From NCBI GenBank assembly GCA_016718605.1, contig JADKCY010000003.1:930001-994000 (forward strand): 64,000 nt of DNA, written 5' to 3'. How positions within the stretch are numbered: position 1 is the stretch's first letter; every line of letters starts with the position of its first letter. Of this stretch, positions 17,558 to 26,746 are shown piece by piece. The position numbers were made by a program, and so were the translations under genes. Under the pieces are notes generated by a model. The model ran no database searches. It saw nothing but the letters and a program-made list of their open reading frames with translations, and was not told the origin of the DNA. Source of the stretch: Lysobacterales bacterium. Its GTDB lineage: Bacteria > Pseudomonadota > Gammaproteobacteria > Xanthomonadales > Xanthomonadaceae.

Positions 17558-19698
17558 TTACTGCGTGCGGATGACGGAAGAATTCTGGATCAGCACCGCA
17601 GTACCACCCGAGGCGAGAAAACTGGCCATTTGACCTTGCATTTCCATAGTGGCCAGCAGGGACGCGGTGGGAGACAGCAAAGATCCATGGTCACCGGCGA
17701 CAAAACGAACGACACCACGTACGCGGGTATCCGAAAGGGTGGTGCTCGTCAGGGTCGACAGGCCAAAGGCACGAATCAATGGCTCGGTACCCGATAGTGG
17801 TGCGCCGGCGACGGCATTCGGGATCACCTGGTCGGGCAACACATCCGTCCCGTTGCCGACAACTTCGTGCAGCAGGATCGACTTTTGCAGGGTCGCAAAC
17901 GCGTAGTTGACCGGATCAGCCGAATCAATGGCTTGCTGAGTTGCGCCAAAGAAACTGTCGTAGTTCGGTGTTCCGGGTTGCAGGCCAGCGGATGCCGCCA
18001 GACCCGCACGGATCCGCGGACCGAAGGTCGGCGAGGCTTCCAGCAAGCGAGCAATGCCGCCGCCGGGCACCGACAACACCGCCTGATTGACGGTCGGCTC
18101 CAGCGCGACGAACTGCGTTCCCACGATGGAGCCAAGCGACTGGCCGGTAAAGGCGATCCGTGAACCGTCGAAGTCAGCCCCATTGCCATCAAAATCGATG
18201 CTGGGAATGGTTTTGGCTAAAACAAACAGATCGGCCACGCCCTGACGCACGTTGTCACGCGAGGTCAGCAATGAGGACAGGTTGATGAAGTGCGTGCCTG
18301 AATCATCCGCATTGCCGTCCGGACCGGCGGCACCGGTGCTGTTGTTGACGTAGTCGACTGCAAACGTGCGCTCGTTGGCTGCCGGGCCGAAAGGTGAATT
18401 TTCGATGTTGAACGGGCTGCTGACAGGCAGACCGTGCAGGGGCAGATCGATGGCAATGACAGCAAATCCCTGACCCGCCAAGGTTGCGGCAATCGCAAGT
18501 GCATCGGAACGGTTGCGGGTAATACCGTGCTGGAAGATCACGACTGGCCAACCAGTACTTGGCTTGAACTGATTGGACGCAGCGTTCGGCACCGTCGCAA
18601 TCACCGGGATCGTCTGACTGCCGGTAGCGACAGGAATCGGATTGGCAAAGGTGATGTTGGTTGACGTGGGGTCCAGTCCTGCGTTGGCAAGTGCCGAGAT
18701 GTAGGCACCCGGTGCCGCCTTCCAGAATCCATTCAACGGTGCGGTGGGGTTCTCCGCACTTGGTGCGAGACAGGTAATACGGCACCGTCAGCGTGCCGAT
18801 GTAGATGTCCGCCACCGGCGGCAATCCAGCAGCAGCTGTGGTCATGCCGGTTGGCACCAAGGTCGCCGCGCCCGGTTGAGTAATGGCGCGAACAGTCTGC
18901 ATGACCGGTGTGACGCTCTGCGTGGTCGCCACCCCAGAAACGACGACCTCGTCACGCGGAATGCCCGCCGCCGCGGCCACCGCAAGGTGCGAATTGGTCA
19001 ACTGACGCAATGGTTCAAGCGCGCAAGCCGTCGCTGTTGGCAACATCGGCTCAGTGCTGACACCACCGGAGCACAACGCCGCGGTGCGCTTGGTCAGGAA
19101 GTAGGTCTGCTCAGGCGTGGCATCGTTGCCACGGGCGTCGCGCACGTTGTCGGTGACCACGACCATGTACGAAGTCATTTGCGCCAACGGCATGTGGAAC
19201 AACTGCAAAGGTACGCCCCGTGGTATCGCTCGAAACTGGCGCGGTGACGAAGTCGACGCCAGCAACCAATTCACGCGTGAGTCCGTTGGTGCCGCCACCC
19301 GGACCGGTCAGGGTGACCTGAAACATGCGTACCGATTGACCTGGGATAACCGTCGCAGGGTTGGGAGCAGCGCTGAACGCGAAGGTCCAAGGCGTCGTTG
19401 TGCTCCAGCCATCCAGCGTGTTCAGCGCCACTTGCGGATTGCTGAAATCGGCCGGATTTCCAGTCCCGAGCGGGATGTTCAGCGTCAGGTCGCGCGTACC
19501 GGACAACAGCAAGTTGTTCGGCAGCGGAACCACACCCGCAGAAGGATTGAAGCGAGCGGTGATGACGCCATTGACGGCGCTTCCGCTGTCGTTGGTGGCG
19601 GGGGCGGTGGCGACGGCGCGCGGGCTGTTGCTGGAGCTGCTGCAAGCAGAGAGCAGCAACGCCGACAGGGCCATCGACAGGGTCAATCGAGCCTGCAT
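17558..19698 (-). CDS. VolA-like surface lipase/lysophospholipase lipoprotein (two frameshifts as sequenced)
   Basis: A lipoprotein of about 712 residues (signal MALSALLLSAC, then SSSSNS). The N-terminal half (ITARFNPSAGVVPLPNNLLLSGTRDLTLNIP ... GQSVRMFQVTL) matches the bacterial lipase N-terminal domain of the Pla-1/cef/VolA group. The C-terminal alpha/beta hydrolase has VVIFQHGITRNRSDALAIAATLAGQGF, then the nucleophile elbow FTGQSLGSIVG (GxSxG) and a late His in FVAGDHGSL. Two single-base insertions, at about 19190-19196 and 18766-18770, break the frame; correcting them gives VVPMPLAQMTSYMVVV and YYLSAPSAENPTAPLNGFW, so sequencing error is likely. VolA in Vibrio releases fatty acids from host lysophospholipid at the cell surface. 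The start is the ATG at 19698 or 19704; the former has better AAGGA spacing. Confidence 0.83.
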
Positions 19699-19904
19699 GT
19701 TCATGTCCTTCTGGTGACCGGGGTGATGAATCGACCGTTAATATATCCATCGCTTGTGAGCGCTGGCAATTCTGCGCCGTATGGTCACAGTCAACGCTAA
19801 TGTTGCTGCGCACAATACGACTCAGACATACACCAATCTCGCGCTTGATTGGATCGCACCTTGTTACCCCTTCAGCGATCGCAACCAACGTCTGAAAATG
19901 GACA

Positions 19905-20810
19905 CTAAGCCATTGATTTGATCGACGCGCCATCGAAGGAGAAGTCCGCTGGGGTTGGCGAGAAGGCGCGCGGAATCACCCCAAACCGATACCAGTCATC
20001 GACGGCACTTACCTGATCTTCGTATACGCGCTGCAACATCGACAGCTTCGATGCCCAGGGTTCGCCGCGCCTTGTGAGTGCACGCAAGACGCGCTCCAGC
20101 GCAAAGTCGGGCAACAAACACAGGCGTGCGGGTGTCGGCGTTGTCTGCAGAACCCGCTGCAACATGACCGGCCAGGAAAGTCGTTCCGGCCCTGGAAGTT
20201 CAAACACGCCATGCAAGGGCACCTTGGCCTGAGCGGCATGCGCCAGAGCCCGCGCGATATCGTCCGCATGGACCGGTTGGCGCAGTCCTCGCGCGCCACG
20301 CGGCCAAGGCAACATCCGCCATCGAGAGGCGATTCGACGCAACGGCGTGAGGGTGCGATCCACGCCCGCGCCATAGACCAGTCCGCAGCGCAGGATGCAC
20401 GCGGTCGCAGCCATGGCTTCGCAGCGAGACACCAGTTCTGCCTCGGCATCCAGCAGGCGAGCGGCGAGTCTGGCATCGGCAACGTTTGGTGAGCCCGCCT
20501 TCCAGCGCGCACTCAAGGACGACAGCGCAAGAATTCTTGTCCCTGCGGGCAGGACCGTGCGTCCCATCAACCTTGTGAAGTGATCCAGCGGACCAGCACA
20601 GATCAGGACATTCGAATCCCGGTCATTCAATCGCAGTTCCTGCTGACTGAGATCCGCGCATCGCCACTCAACACCCGCCTGCGCGACCGTCGGCATTTGC
20701 GCGTTCTGCGGGCGCCTGCTGTAGGCCAGCAAACGCCCCGGCGCCGGTGCCAGCAACGGCAGAACGAACTGCCCCACGGCACCGCTAGCGCCCCAAAGGT
20801 ATGTCGTCAT
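19905..20810 (-). CDS. NAD(P)-dependent epimerase/dehydratase-like protein
   Basis: A 301-residue Rossmann-fold protein of the extended/atypical SDR type. The N-terminal nucleotide site is TYLWGASGAVGQFVLPLLA (GxSGxxG) and is followed by a short AYSRRPQ segment. NVLICAGPLDHF, RILALSSLSARWKAGSPN, ACILRCGLVYGAGVDRTL and RQPVHADDIARALAHA fit the usual order of Rossmann strands and the lid. The classical Tyr-x3-Lys catalytic pair is not obvious, so it may be an atypical SDR that binds NAD(P) without dehydratase chemistry. The ATG at 20810 starts at the first strand. No pathway neighbours help: the Mrp remnant lies on one side and the lipase on the other. Confidence 0.8.
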   Translation of the reverse strand: MTTYLWGASGAVGQFVLPLLAPAPGRLLAYSRRPQNAQMPTVAQAGVEWRCADLSQQELRLNDRDSNVLICAGPLDHFTRLMGRTVLPAGTRILALSSLSARWKAGSPNVADARLAARLLDAEAELVSRCEAMAATACILRCGLVYGAGVDRTLTPLRRIASRWRMLPWPRGARGLRQPVHADDIARALAHAAQAKVPLHGVFELPGPERLSWPVMLQRVLQTTPTPARLCLLPDFALERVLRALTRRGEPWASKLSMLQRVYEDQVSAVDDWYRFGVIPRAFSPTPADFSFDGASIKSMA

Positions 20811-20954
20811 GCTGGTCAATGAATCCTCGACACGTGGCAGCACCCGCAATTGGCGCAAAAAATCTGCATTGCGGCATTGTCGCAAGTCATCGGCAGGAAT
20901 GTCCGAGTGCCTGCGGTATCCAGTCCACTGCCCCGTCCATCAACCGCGATTTTC

Positions 20955-21104
20955 CCGCGCGATCTGACGAGACAGTTGGTCTATTCGACCATCTCGCATC
21001 TGGTCTTGATCAGCTTGTTGCTTGGACCATCCATGCCGCGCGCGGTGGTCGCGGGCTTGCTGCATCTGATCAACCACACTTGTTTCGAAGCGTCACTCGT
21101 CATG
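20955..21104 (+). pseudogene. mrpA: Remnant of Mrp antiporter subunit A
   Basis: About 50 codons here read PRDLTRQLVYSTISHLVLIS followed by a segment ending in LLHLINHTCFEASLVM. This matches the conserved transmembrane core of MrpA/NuoL-type subunits (DLKRLLAYSTISHLGLI ... HxxNHATFKASLFM). Nothing before or after continues the family, the key HATFKAS is altered to HTCFEAS, and no start codon serves it. A full MrpA should be several hundred residues. This is a fragment of a once complete subunit. Confidence 0.7.
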
Positions 21105-21480
21105 CCAAGGATTGCCTATCCGATTCGCTTCCTGTCCACGCGTTGCCTGAACAACACATTCACCTTTTTTCATGGCTTCAATTTGCCGCTGCTGACGCGG
21201 GCGATCGCTCAGTTCGACGGCAGCGCGGGGCATTCTGGCCTAGCCCGACAACACCGTATTTCCCGCGACGCTCGAGTGTTGAATGGGCGCACTGACTCTG
21301 GCTGGACGCGCCACCCATCCAGTCACCTGCCGAGACATTTGTCGTACCACATGGAAAATGACCGTTCGCGGCGTTATCTTCTGCTCATGGTGCGGATCGC
21401 ACTAACGTTGGCGCTGCGTCTTTGTCCTCTTGCTTCGATCTCGCTCACCTGAACCCTGCTCAGGAACGGCCGCTGCTGGG

Positions 21481-21567
21481 CTGCGCGCTTTGCATGCCAA
21501 TGCCGAAGCCACGATCGCGCAGATCAAGTCCCGCGATGAAAGCCCGCTGAAGGAGATCTTCGAATGA
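21481..21567 (+). pseudogene. mrpE: Remnant of the 3' end of Mrp antiporter subunit E
   Basis: The last 28 codons of an open frame read LRALHANAEATIAQIKSRDE then SPLKEIFE and stop. This is the typical C-terminus of MrpE/MnhE. Its TGA overlaps the mrpF start as ATGA, the normal mrpE-mrpF junction, so the junction is native and the rest of mrpE upstream is lost or scrambled. Confidence 0.72.
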
Positions 21568-21833
21568 TCGCCACGTCTTTGAACCTGAGCATCGGTCTGC
21601 TTCTGGTCGGACTCCTGCTCTGCCTTTACAGACTGCTGATGGGTCCACGTATTCCGGATCGCATCTTGGCACTCGCCATGCTCGACATTCTGGCCCTGGG
21701 TTTGTTGGTGCTGTTTGGCATGCGCCAGGGTTCGCTGCTGTACTTCGAGATCGCGCTGATCATTGGCGCAGTTGGTTTCGTTGGCACATTGGCGCTATCC
21801 AAGTACCTGGTGCGGCGGAACATTCTCGAATGA
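21564..21833 (+). CDS. mrpF: Mrp Na+/H+ antiporter subunit F
   Basis: An 89-residue inner-membrane protein with three predicted TM helices (LNLSIGLLLVGLLLCLYRLL, ILALAMLDILALGLLVLFGM, LLYFEIALIIGAVGFVGTLAL). The conserved MrpF segment GPRIPDRILALAMLD lies between the first two. In complete systems MrpF is part of a six- or seven-subunit complex that exchanges Na+ or K+ for H+. Here it overlaps the mrpE remnant and mrpG by four bases at each end. Because subunits A-E are missing or broken upstream, it is unlikely to form a working antiporter unless another locus supplies them. Confidence 0.9.
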   Translation: MIATSLNLSIGLLLVGLLLCLYRLLMGPRIPDRILALAMLDILALGLLVLFGMRQGSLLYFEIALIIGAVGFVGTLALSKYLVRRNILE

Positions 21834-22471
21834 ACCCGATCCTGCAACAGCTCATCGAAGGGCTGATCGCCATCGTGCTGGTCACTGGCAGTCTGTTTGC
21901 ACTGATTGGCGCGTGGGGTCTGGCCCGATTGCCTGACTTCCACACGCGAGTGCAGGCACCCACCAAGGCGACCACGTTGGGCGTGGGTGGCGTGCTGATT
22001 GCATCCATGGGTATCAACGCGCTGGCCGGTCAGGCCAGCGCGCATGAATTGCTGATCACCATGTTCCTGTTCATCACTGCACCGATCAGCGTCTTGATGA
22101 TGGCGCGCGCTGCGCTGTCGCAAGCCGGTCATGTGCGCCCGAACGCACCGCGCACGCTGCAACTGCGCGTGCTGGTCGATGCGACAGACAGCGCGCACGT
22201 CCAGCAACTGTGCGTACAGACCTTGCAGGCACTGGTGGATCTGCAGCCCACCGTGTGCGGTGCCATCGAACCCTATGCCAAGTTCGAGCAGTGCTACGAG
22301 TTCACCTTGTCACTGCGCTGCGACGATGCCAGCGCCGTCACCGCCCTCGCCGCTGGCAGTTGGTACGATGCTGATCTTGATGGCGATGGTTCGGCGGTTT
22401 GGAATCGCGGTGAACACGGGGCTTTTCTGCTCCCCGAAGTGCGTTGGGCGGAACTGTTTTGGTGGCGCTGA
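21830..22471 (+). CDS. mrpG: Mrp antiporter subunit G with a C-terminal extension
   Basis: A 213-residue protein. Residues 1-107 are a normal MrpG: three TM segments with the motif FALIGAWGLARLPDFHTRVQAPTKATTLGVGGVLI and ITMFLFITAPISVLMMARAA. After residue 107 comes an unusual soluble extension of about 105 residues (APRTLQLRVLVDATDSAHVQ ... AGSWYDADLDGDGSAVWNRGEHGAFLLPEVRWAELFWW). It has alternating strands and helices and a DADLDGDG loop that looks like a Ca2+-binding or turn motif. MrpG is usually 100-130 residues, so this is a fusion or lineage-specific extension. ATGA overlap with mrpF. It converges on the QEGLA-motif gene. Confidence 0.88.
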   Translation: MNPILQQLIEGLIAIVLVTGSLFALIGAWGLARLPDFHTRVQAPTKATTLGVGGVLIASMGINALAGQASAHELLITMFLFITAPISVLMMARAALSQAGHVRPNAPRTLQLRVLVDATDSAHVQQLCVQTLQALVDLQPTVCGAIEPYAKFEQCYEFTLSLRCDDASAVTALAAGSWYDADLDGDGSAVWNRGEHGAFLLPEVRWAELFWWR

Positions 22472-22488
22472 ACCGCACCGTCGAACGA

Positions 22489-23740
22489 TTACAGGCCCAA
22501 CACCAGATCCTCCGCCACGACCTGATCGATGCGAATCTGATTGGCGAACAGCGAAAAGGCGAGAAAGCCCGCCAGCCCATTGGCGCGCTGCGCCCAAGGC
22601 GGCAAATAGAGCGGCTCGGCAATGGTGCCGTCCTCGAACAGGGGCTCCAGCGTGAACACGTCATGCAAGGCCATCTTGCCCGCGAACAACAGATGTGTGA
22701 GACGCGGGCGTCGATGCTTGAGCGCCCAGCGGAAAAAGGTATGCACGCTCAACATGCCATGCAGATACACCGCGTCTTTGGTGAACGCGGCGCCGCCACT
22801 GGTCGGGCAGCCGCGGAACACCCGTTGCGCTGAGGAAAGCTCTCGGTTTCGCTCTGACCCTGTTCCAGAAAATAACGGAAGACATCGATGAAGTCGGCGC
22901 CGTTCAAGGCCATTTCAATGGCGATGATGCGCAGCGAAAGTCGCTTCAGGCGCGGCAGATCAATCGCTCCCGTGATCAACTCTGCAAACGTTGCCAAACC
23001 TTCCTGGGTCGCTATCACCCGCGGTGCCGTGCGCGACAGACTGCGCACGTGCGGCTGCTCGCGACCGTTCAAGCCGGTCAATGAGTGCACGAATGCCTCA
23101 TGCTCCAGTAATTGCCGAAGGTCGTACTCGGTGAACGCAGTGTCGGCACGCAAACGAATGCGGGTTGGCCCCGCAGCCGCCTTGGCAATCAGGTCAGGAT
23201 CGATCTCCACCGTGACGCGGTGCCCGACGAAGAACGCGTCCAGCGCGCTCTGCAACTCGTCACGCATCACTTCGGCCGACAGCACATAGTCGGGTTCGCT
23301 GATCGCGCCCTCGCCATCCACACTGTCGGCAATCGCAATGAAGTGGCGTGCGGCATCGACATTGGTCAAGGCTGAACCAGGCAGACGGTCGCCGGGCCGT
23401 CCGAACAGACGCTGCGAATGCAGGCTGACCCGGCATCACCAACGCTTTGGATCAGCTCCGCCGCGACCAGCCAGCCATCCGTCGTGCGACACAGATACTC
23501 GCCCATCGGACACGCGGGATCGGCCTGCGCATGGATCGCCTGCAAGGTCTGAATCACCTCACGCATGTCGCGACGCAGGTAATCGGGTGCAGGCAAACGC
23601 GGTTGCCCTGCTCGCCAGTTCTGCAGAAACGCAGCCTGCGTCGCCATCGGCCAACTGACGGCCGAGAGCAAACGAATACGCTGCACCGCGTCGAGCAAGC
23701 GGGCATCGAGTGCCAAATGATGCTGCAGCGAAGGGGTCAT
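22489..23740 (-). CDS. DUF1704/TIGR02421 QEGLA-motif protein (two frameshifts as sequenced)
   Basis: About 417 residues after correction. The diagnostic motif is VIATQEGLATFAELITGAIDLPRLKRLSLRIIAIEMALNGADFIDVFRYFLEQG. Upstream is YDLRQLLEHEAFVHSLTGLNG, whose HExxxHxxTxxNG pattern (His-Glu-Ala-Phe-Val-His) suggests a metallopeptidase-like zinc site; downstream is YLHGMLSVHTFFRWALKHRRPRLTHLLFAGKMALHDVFTLEPLFEDG. The family is named after an effect on flavohaemoglobin expression, and members resemble tyrosine carboxypeptidase-like zinc enzymes. A missing T near 23428 and a missing base near 22840 split it into three frames; restoring them gives continuous family-like sequence. It converges on mrpG with 17 bases between stop codons. 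Confidence 0.85.
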
Positions 23741-23887
23741 GCGTGGCCTGATCAGTGCGCCAGAGTTGTGCGATGGTAGCCGTGAACGGTCATTTCACCT
23801 CAGCCTCTTGAAAGCGGCATCCAGCCGCCCCACATCTGGCGGACCCCTGACCGCCACAGTTCACTGCGGCGTTTTCGTCGGTTAAAC

Positions 23888-23914
23888 TTGGCACTCACCC
23901 AAGGCGAGTGCTAA
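23888..23914 (+). promoter_or_regulatory. CIRCE operator (HrcA-binding inverted repeat)
   Basis: TTGGCACTC and GAGTGCTAA are separated by exactly nine bases, differing from the CIRCE consensus (TTAGCACTC-N9-GAGTGCTAA) at one position. It lies 46 bases before the groES start, the expected place. HrcA repression of groESL with heat-shock release is therefore very likely. Confidence 0.93.
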
Positions 23915-23960
23915 CAATCCCTTGACCTTTCAATCCAATCACTCACTTCACGAGGCTCCC

Positions 23961-24246
23961 ATGAACCTGAAACCCCTGCATGATCGCGTCGTCATCAAGC
24001 GCATGGAAGAAGAGCGCCTGTCCGCTGGCGGCATCGTGATCCCTGACAGCGCCACCGAAAAACCCATCCGCGGTGAAGTGCTGGCGGTAGGCACAGGCAA
24101 GCCACTCGACAACGGCAGCGTGCGCGCTCCGGCCGTGAAAGTTGGCGACAAGGTGCTGTTCGGCGGGCAGCGGCACCGAAGTGAAGCTCGACGGCACCGA
24201 ATATCTGGTCGTGCGCGAAGACGACATCTTCGCCGTCATCGGCTGA
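23961..24246 (+). CDS. groES: Co-chaperonin GroES (frameshift as sequenced)
   Basis: This is the GroEL lid, a heptameric 10-kDa co-chaperonin of about 95 residues. The N-terminal part (MNLKPLHDRVVIKRMEEERLSAGGIVIPDS ... GEVLAVGTGKPLDNGSVRAPAVKVGDKVLFG) contains the mobile loop SAGGIVIPDS. After about 24165 the frame is lost. The true C-terminus TEVKLDGTEYLVVREDDIFAVIG, ending at 24246, is encoded in another frame. Either one extra G or a deletion of about eight bases (removing a KYA-like stretch) would explain it; the second would give the more usual length. A CIRCE operator precedes it and groEL follows after about 100 bases. Confidence 0.93.
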
Positions 24247-24350
24247 TAACCCCGGCCAGCAGGCGCAGCGCGCACCCGCGTGCATGCCGCGCGCTGTCTG
24301 TCTGATCCGCTCTGCGGTTTCCCCATTTCAAGTATTTCGAGGTAATTCTC

Positions 24351-25977
24351 ATGGCAGCTAAAGACGTACGTTTCGGTGAAGACGCCCGCACCAAGATCCT
24401 GCGCGGCGTGAATGTCCTGGCCAATGCGGTCAAGGTTACGCTCGGTCCGAAGGGCCGCAATGTGGTGCTCGACAAGAGCTTCGGCGCCCCCACCATCACC
24501 AAGGACGGCGTGTCCGTCGCTGGCGAAATCGAACTGGCTGACAAGTTTGAGAACATGGGCGCGCAGATGGTGAAGGAAGTGGCCTCCAAAACTTCCGACA
24601 ACGCCGGTGACGGCACCACCACCGCCACCGTTCTGGCTCAGGCCATGATCCGCGAAGGCATGAAGGCCGTCGCTGCCGGCATGAACCCGATGGACCTGAA
24701 GCGCGGCATCGACAAGGCCGTCACCGCCGCTGTCGCCGAGCTGAAGAAGCAGTCCAAGCCCACCGCTGACGACAAGGCCATCGCCCAGGTCGGCACCATC
24801 TCCGCCAACCCGACGAGTCGATCGGCAAGATCATCGCCAACGCGATGAAAAAGGTCGGCAAAGAAGGCGTGATCACCGTTGAAGAAGGCTCCGGTCTGGA
24901 CAACGAACTCGACGTGGTCGAAGGCATGCAGTTTGATCGCGGCTACCTGAGCCCTTACTTCATCAACAACCAGCAGAGCCAGCAGGTTGAGCTGGATGAC
25001 CCGTTCATCCTGCTGCACGACAAGAAGATCTCCAACGTCCGCGAACTGCTGCCGGTGCTGGAAGGCGTCGCCAAGGCAGGCAAGCCACTGTTGATCGTGG
25101 CCGAAGAAGTCGAAGGCGAAGCGCTGGCGACCTTGGTCGTCAACACCATCCGCGGCATCGTCAAGGTCTGCGCCGTCAAGGCACCGGGCTTCGGCGACCG
25201 TCGCAAGGCAATGCTGGAAGACATGGCCATCCTGACCGGCGGTACCGTGATCTCCGAAGAAGTCGGCCTGCAACTTGAGAAGGCCACCATCAAGGATCTG
25301 GGCCGCGCCAAGAAGGTGCAGATCACCAAGGAATACAGCACCCTGATCGACGGCGCTGGCGACGGCGAAGCCATCCAGGCCCGCATCAGCAGATCAAGGC
25401 GCAGATCGAAACCTCTTCTGACTACGACCGCGAGAAGCTGCAAGCGCGTGGCCAAGCTGGCTGGCGGCGTGGCGGTGATCAAGGTCGGTGCAGCCACCGA
25501 AGTCGAAATGAAAGAGAAGAAAGCCCGCGTCGAAGACGCCCTGCACGCCACCCGCGCTGCAGTTGAAGAAGGCGTCGTACCCGGCGGTGGCGTGGCCCTG
25601 ATTCGTGCCCTGCACGCGATTGGGATCTGAAGGGCATCAACGAAGAGCAGAACCACGGCATCGTGATCGCCAAGCGCGCCATGGAAGCCCCGCTGCGCGA
25701 AATCGTCACCAACTGCGGCGAAGAACCCAGCGTCATCCTCAACAAGGTCGCTGAAGGTTCCGGCAACTTTGGTTACAACGCCGCGACTGGCGTGTTCGGC
25801 GACATGATCGAAATGGGCATTCTGGACCCAACCAAGGTCACCCGCACGGCCCTGCAGAACGCCGCTTCCATCGCCGGTCTGCTGATCACCACCGAAGCCA
25901 TGGTGGCCGAACTGCCGAAGAAGGACGAACCCGCTCCTGCCGGTCACGGCGGCGGCATGGGTGGTATGGACTTCTGA
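24351..25977 (+). CDS. groEL: Chaperonin GroEL (several frameshifts as sequenced)
   Basis: This is the 60-kDa chaperonin that folds proteins in its ATP-driven double ring; about 543 residues after correction. Signatures include AAKDVRFGEDARTKILRGVN, TLGPKGRNVVLDKSFGAP, DGTTTATVLAQAMIREG, GVITVEEGSGLDNELDVVEGMQFDRGYLSPYF, KAPGFGDRRKAMLEDMAILTGG, KEKKARVEDALHATRAAVEEGVVPGGGVALIRAL and the GGMGGMDF tail. The frame breaks near 24810 (one base missing), 25390 (one C missing), 25445 (two bases missing) and 25623 (one G missing from a run); restoring them gives uninterrupted family sequence. An essential gene with four separate losses points to sequencing error. A classic terminator follows at 26003-26034. 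Confidence 0.95.
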
Positions 25978-26002
25978 TCCAGCGCCTGCTGATCTGTGTC
26001 AC

Positions 26003-26034
26003 AAGAAACCCCGCTTCGGCGGGGTTTCTTTTTT
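26003..26034 (+). terminator. Rho-independent terminator of groESL
   Basis: A 12-base-pair stem (AAGAAACCCCGC with GCGGGGTTTCTT) around a TTCG tetraloop is followed by a T-run. It lies about 25 bases after the groEL stop. Confidence 0.93.
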
Positions 26035-26080
26035 CAGCGCCAACAGTCGCGAACTTGCCGCACACCAAGGCTTTCCCGCT

Positions 26081-26239
26081 TGGACCCAACCAAGGTCTGA
26101 CACCGCCCTGCAGAACGCCGCTTCCATCGCCGGTCTGCTGATCACCACCGAAGCCATGGTGGCCGAACTGCCGAAGAAGGACGAACCCGCCCCGGCCGGT
26201 CACGGCGGCGGCATGGGTGGTATGGATTTCTGATCCAGC
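26081..26239 (+). pseudogene. Duplicated 3' end of groEL
   Basis: This 159-base copy repeats 25823-25983, the last ~50 codons of groEL, from TGGACCCAACCAAGGTC through the GGMGGMDF tail, stop codon and the following bases. The two differ by a short divergent patch with a two-base deletion near 26097-26107 and a few substitutions (for example CGCTCCTGC against CGCCCCGGC). It has no promoter or start and begins out of frame. It could be the relic of a second groEL, a partial tandem duplication, or an assembly artefact joining two variants. Confidence 0.85.
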
Positions 26240-26294
26240 AAACCGCAAGGACATGCAGTGGTCGGTAACGACCACTGCTTCCGGACGGATCCGG

Positions 26295-26336
26295 CAAACG
26301 ACAAAGCCCCGCAGCAATGCGGGGCTTTGTCGTTTG
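26295..26336. terminator. Strong bidirectional terminator
   Basis: A perfect 18-base-pair stem (CAAACGACAAAGCCCCGC with its complement) and a six-base loop. The A/T outer part gives T-rich tails on both strands. It lies between the duplicated groEL end (plus) and yqjK (minus), so it can serve both. Confidence 0.85.
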
Positions 26337-26440
26337 ATGGTTTGGTGATCCATGGCATCAGCAGCACCTGCGCGTCGCGCCAGTGGGCCAGCAATTTCGC
26401 GCTTGCCAACGGCGACACCACGCGACAATCCATGCCTGCG

Positions 26441-26746
26441 TCAGCTTCGTTGTTTGCCGACGCCCGCCAAACGGTCGCGCATCCCGTGGAGGAGCCTCCA
26501 AACCACGTAGCCACGCTGCAGCCAGCGCAATGATCGCGTGGCTCTGAAGACCGTCAACAAACCCATGCCGCCGATCGCCAACACGGGATGGCGTTTGACA
26601 TAGCGCAGCGCGTTCAGACCCTGATCGGCCAGCGCCAGCGGACCTCGCCAAGGCGTGATGTCACGCGCCAAAGCAATGCGCTGCAAGGCGGCCTTGGCCA
26701 GCAACCGCTCGCGGCGTTGCTGCAGTGATCCGAGTTTGCCATTCAT
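26441..26746 (-). CDS. yqjK: YqjK-like protein
   Basis: A 101-residue basic protein: MNGKLGSLQQRRERLLAKAALQRIALARDITPWRGPLALADQGLNALRYVKRHPVLAIGGMGLL followed by RWLQRGYVVWRLLHGMRDRLAG. This is the YqjK pattern: an N-terminal RRxxLLxxAxxQR helix and a C-terminal hydrophobic helix. Its ATG overlaps the yqjE stop (ATGA), completing a yqjD-yqjE-yqjK operon. In enterobacteria these genes are induced in stationary phase and YqjD tethers ribosomes to the membrane; YqjK's role is unknown. Confidence 0.85.
   Translation of the reverse strand: MNGKLGSLQQRRERLLAKAALQRIALARDITPWRGPLALADQGLNALRYVKRHPVLAIGGMGLLTVFRATRSLRWLQRGYVVWRLLHGMRDRLAGVGKQRS

Noticed and set aside
24351..25977. groEL as a true pseudogene
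   Set aside because: Four separate base losses, all correctable to perfect family sequence, in an essential gene lying in an error-rich stretch; sequencing error is more likely.
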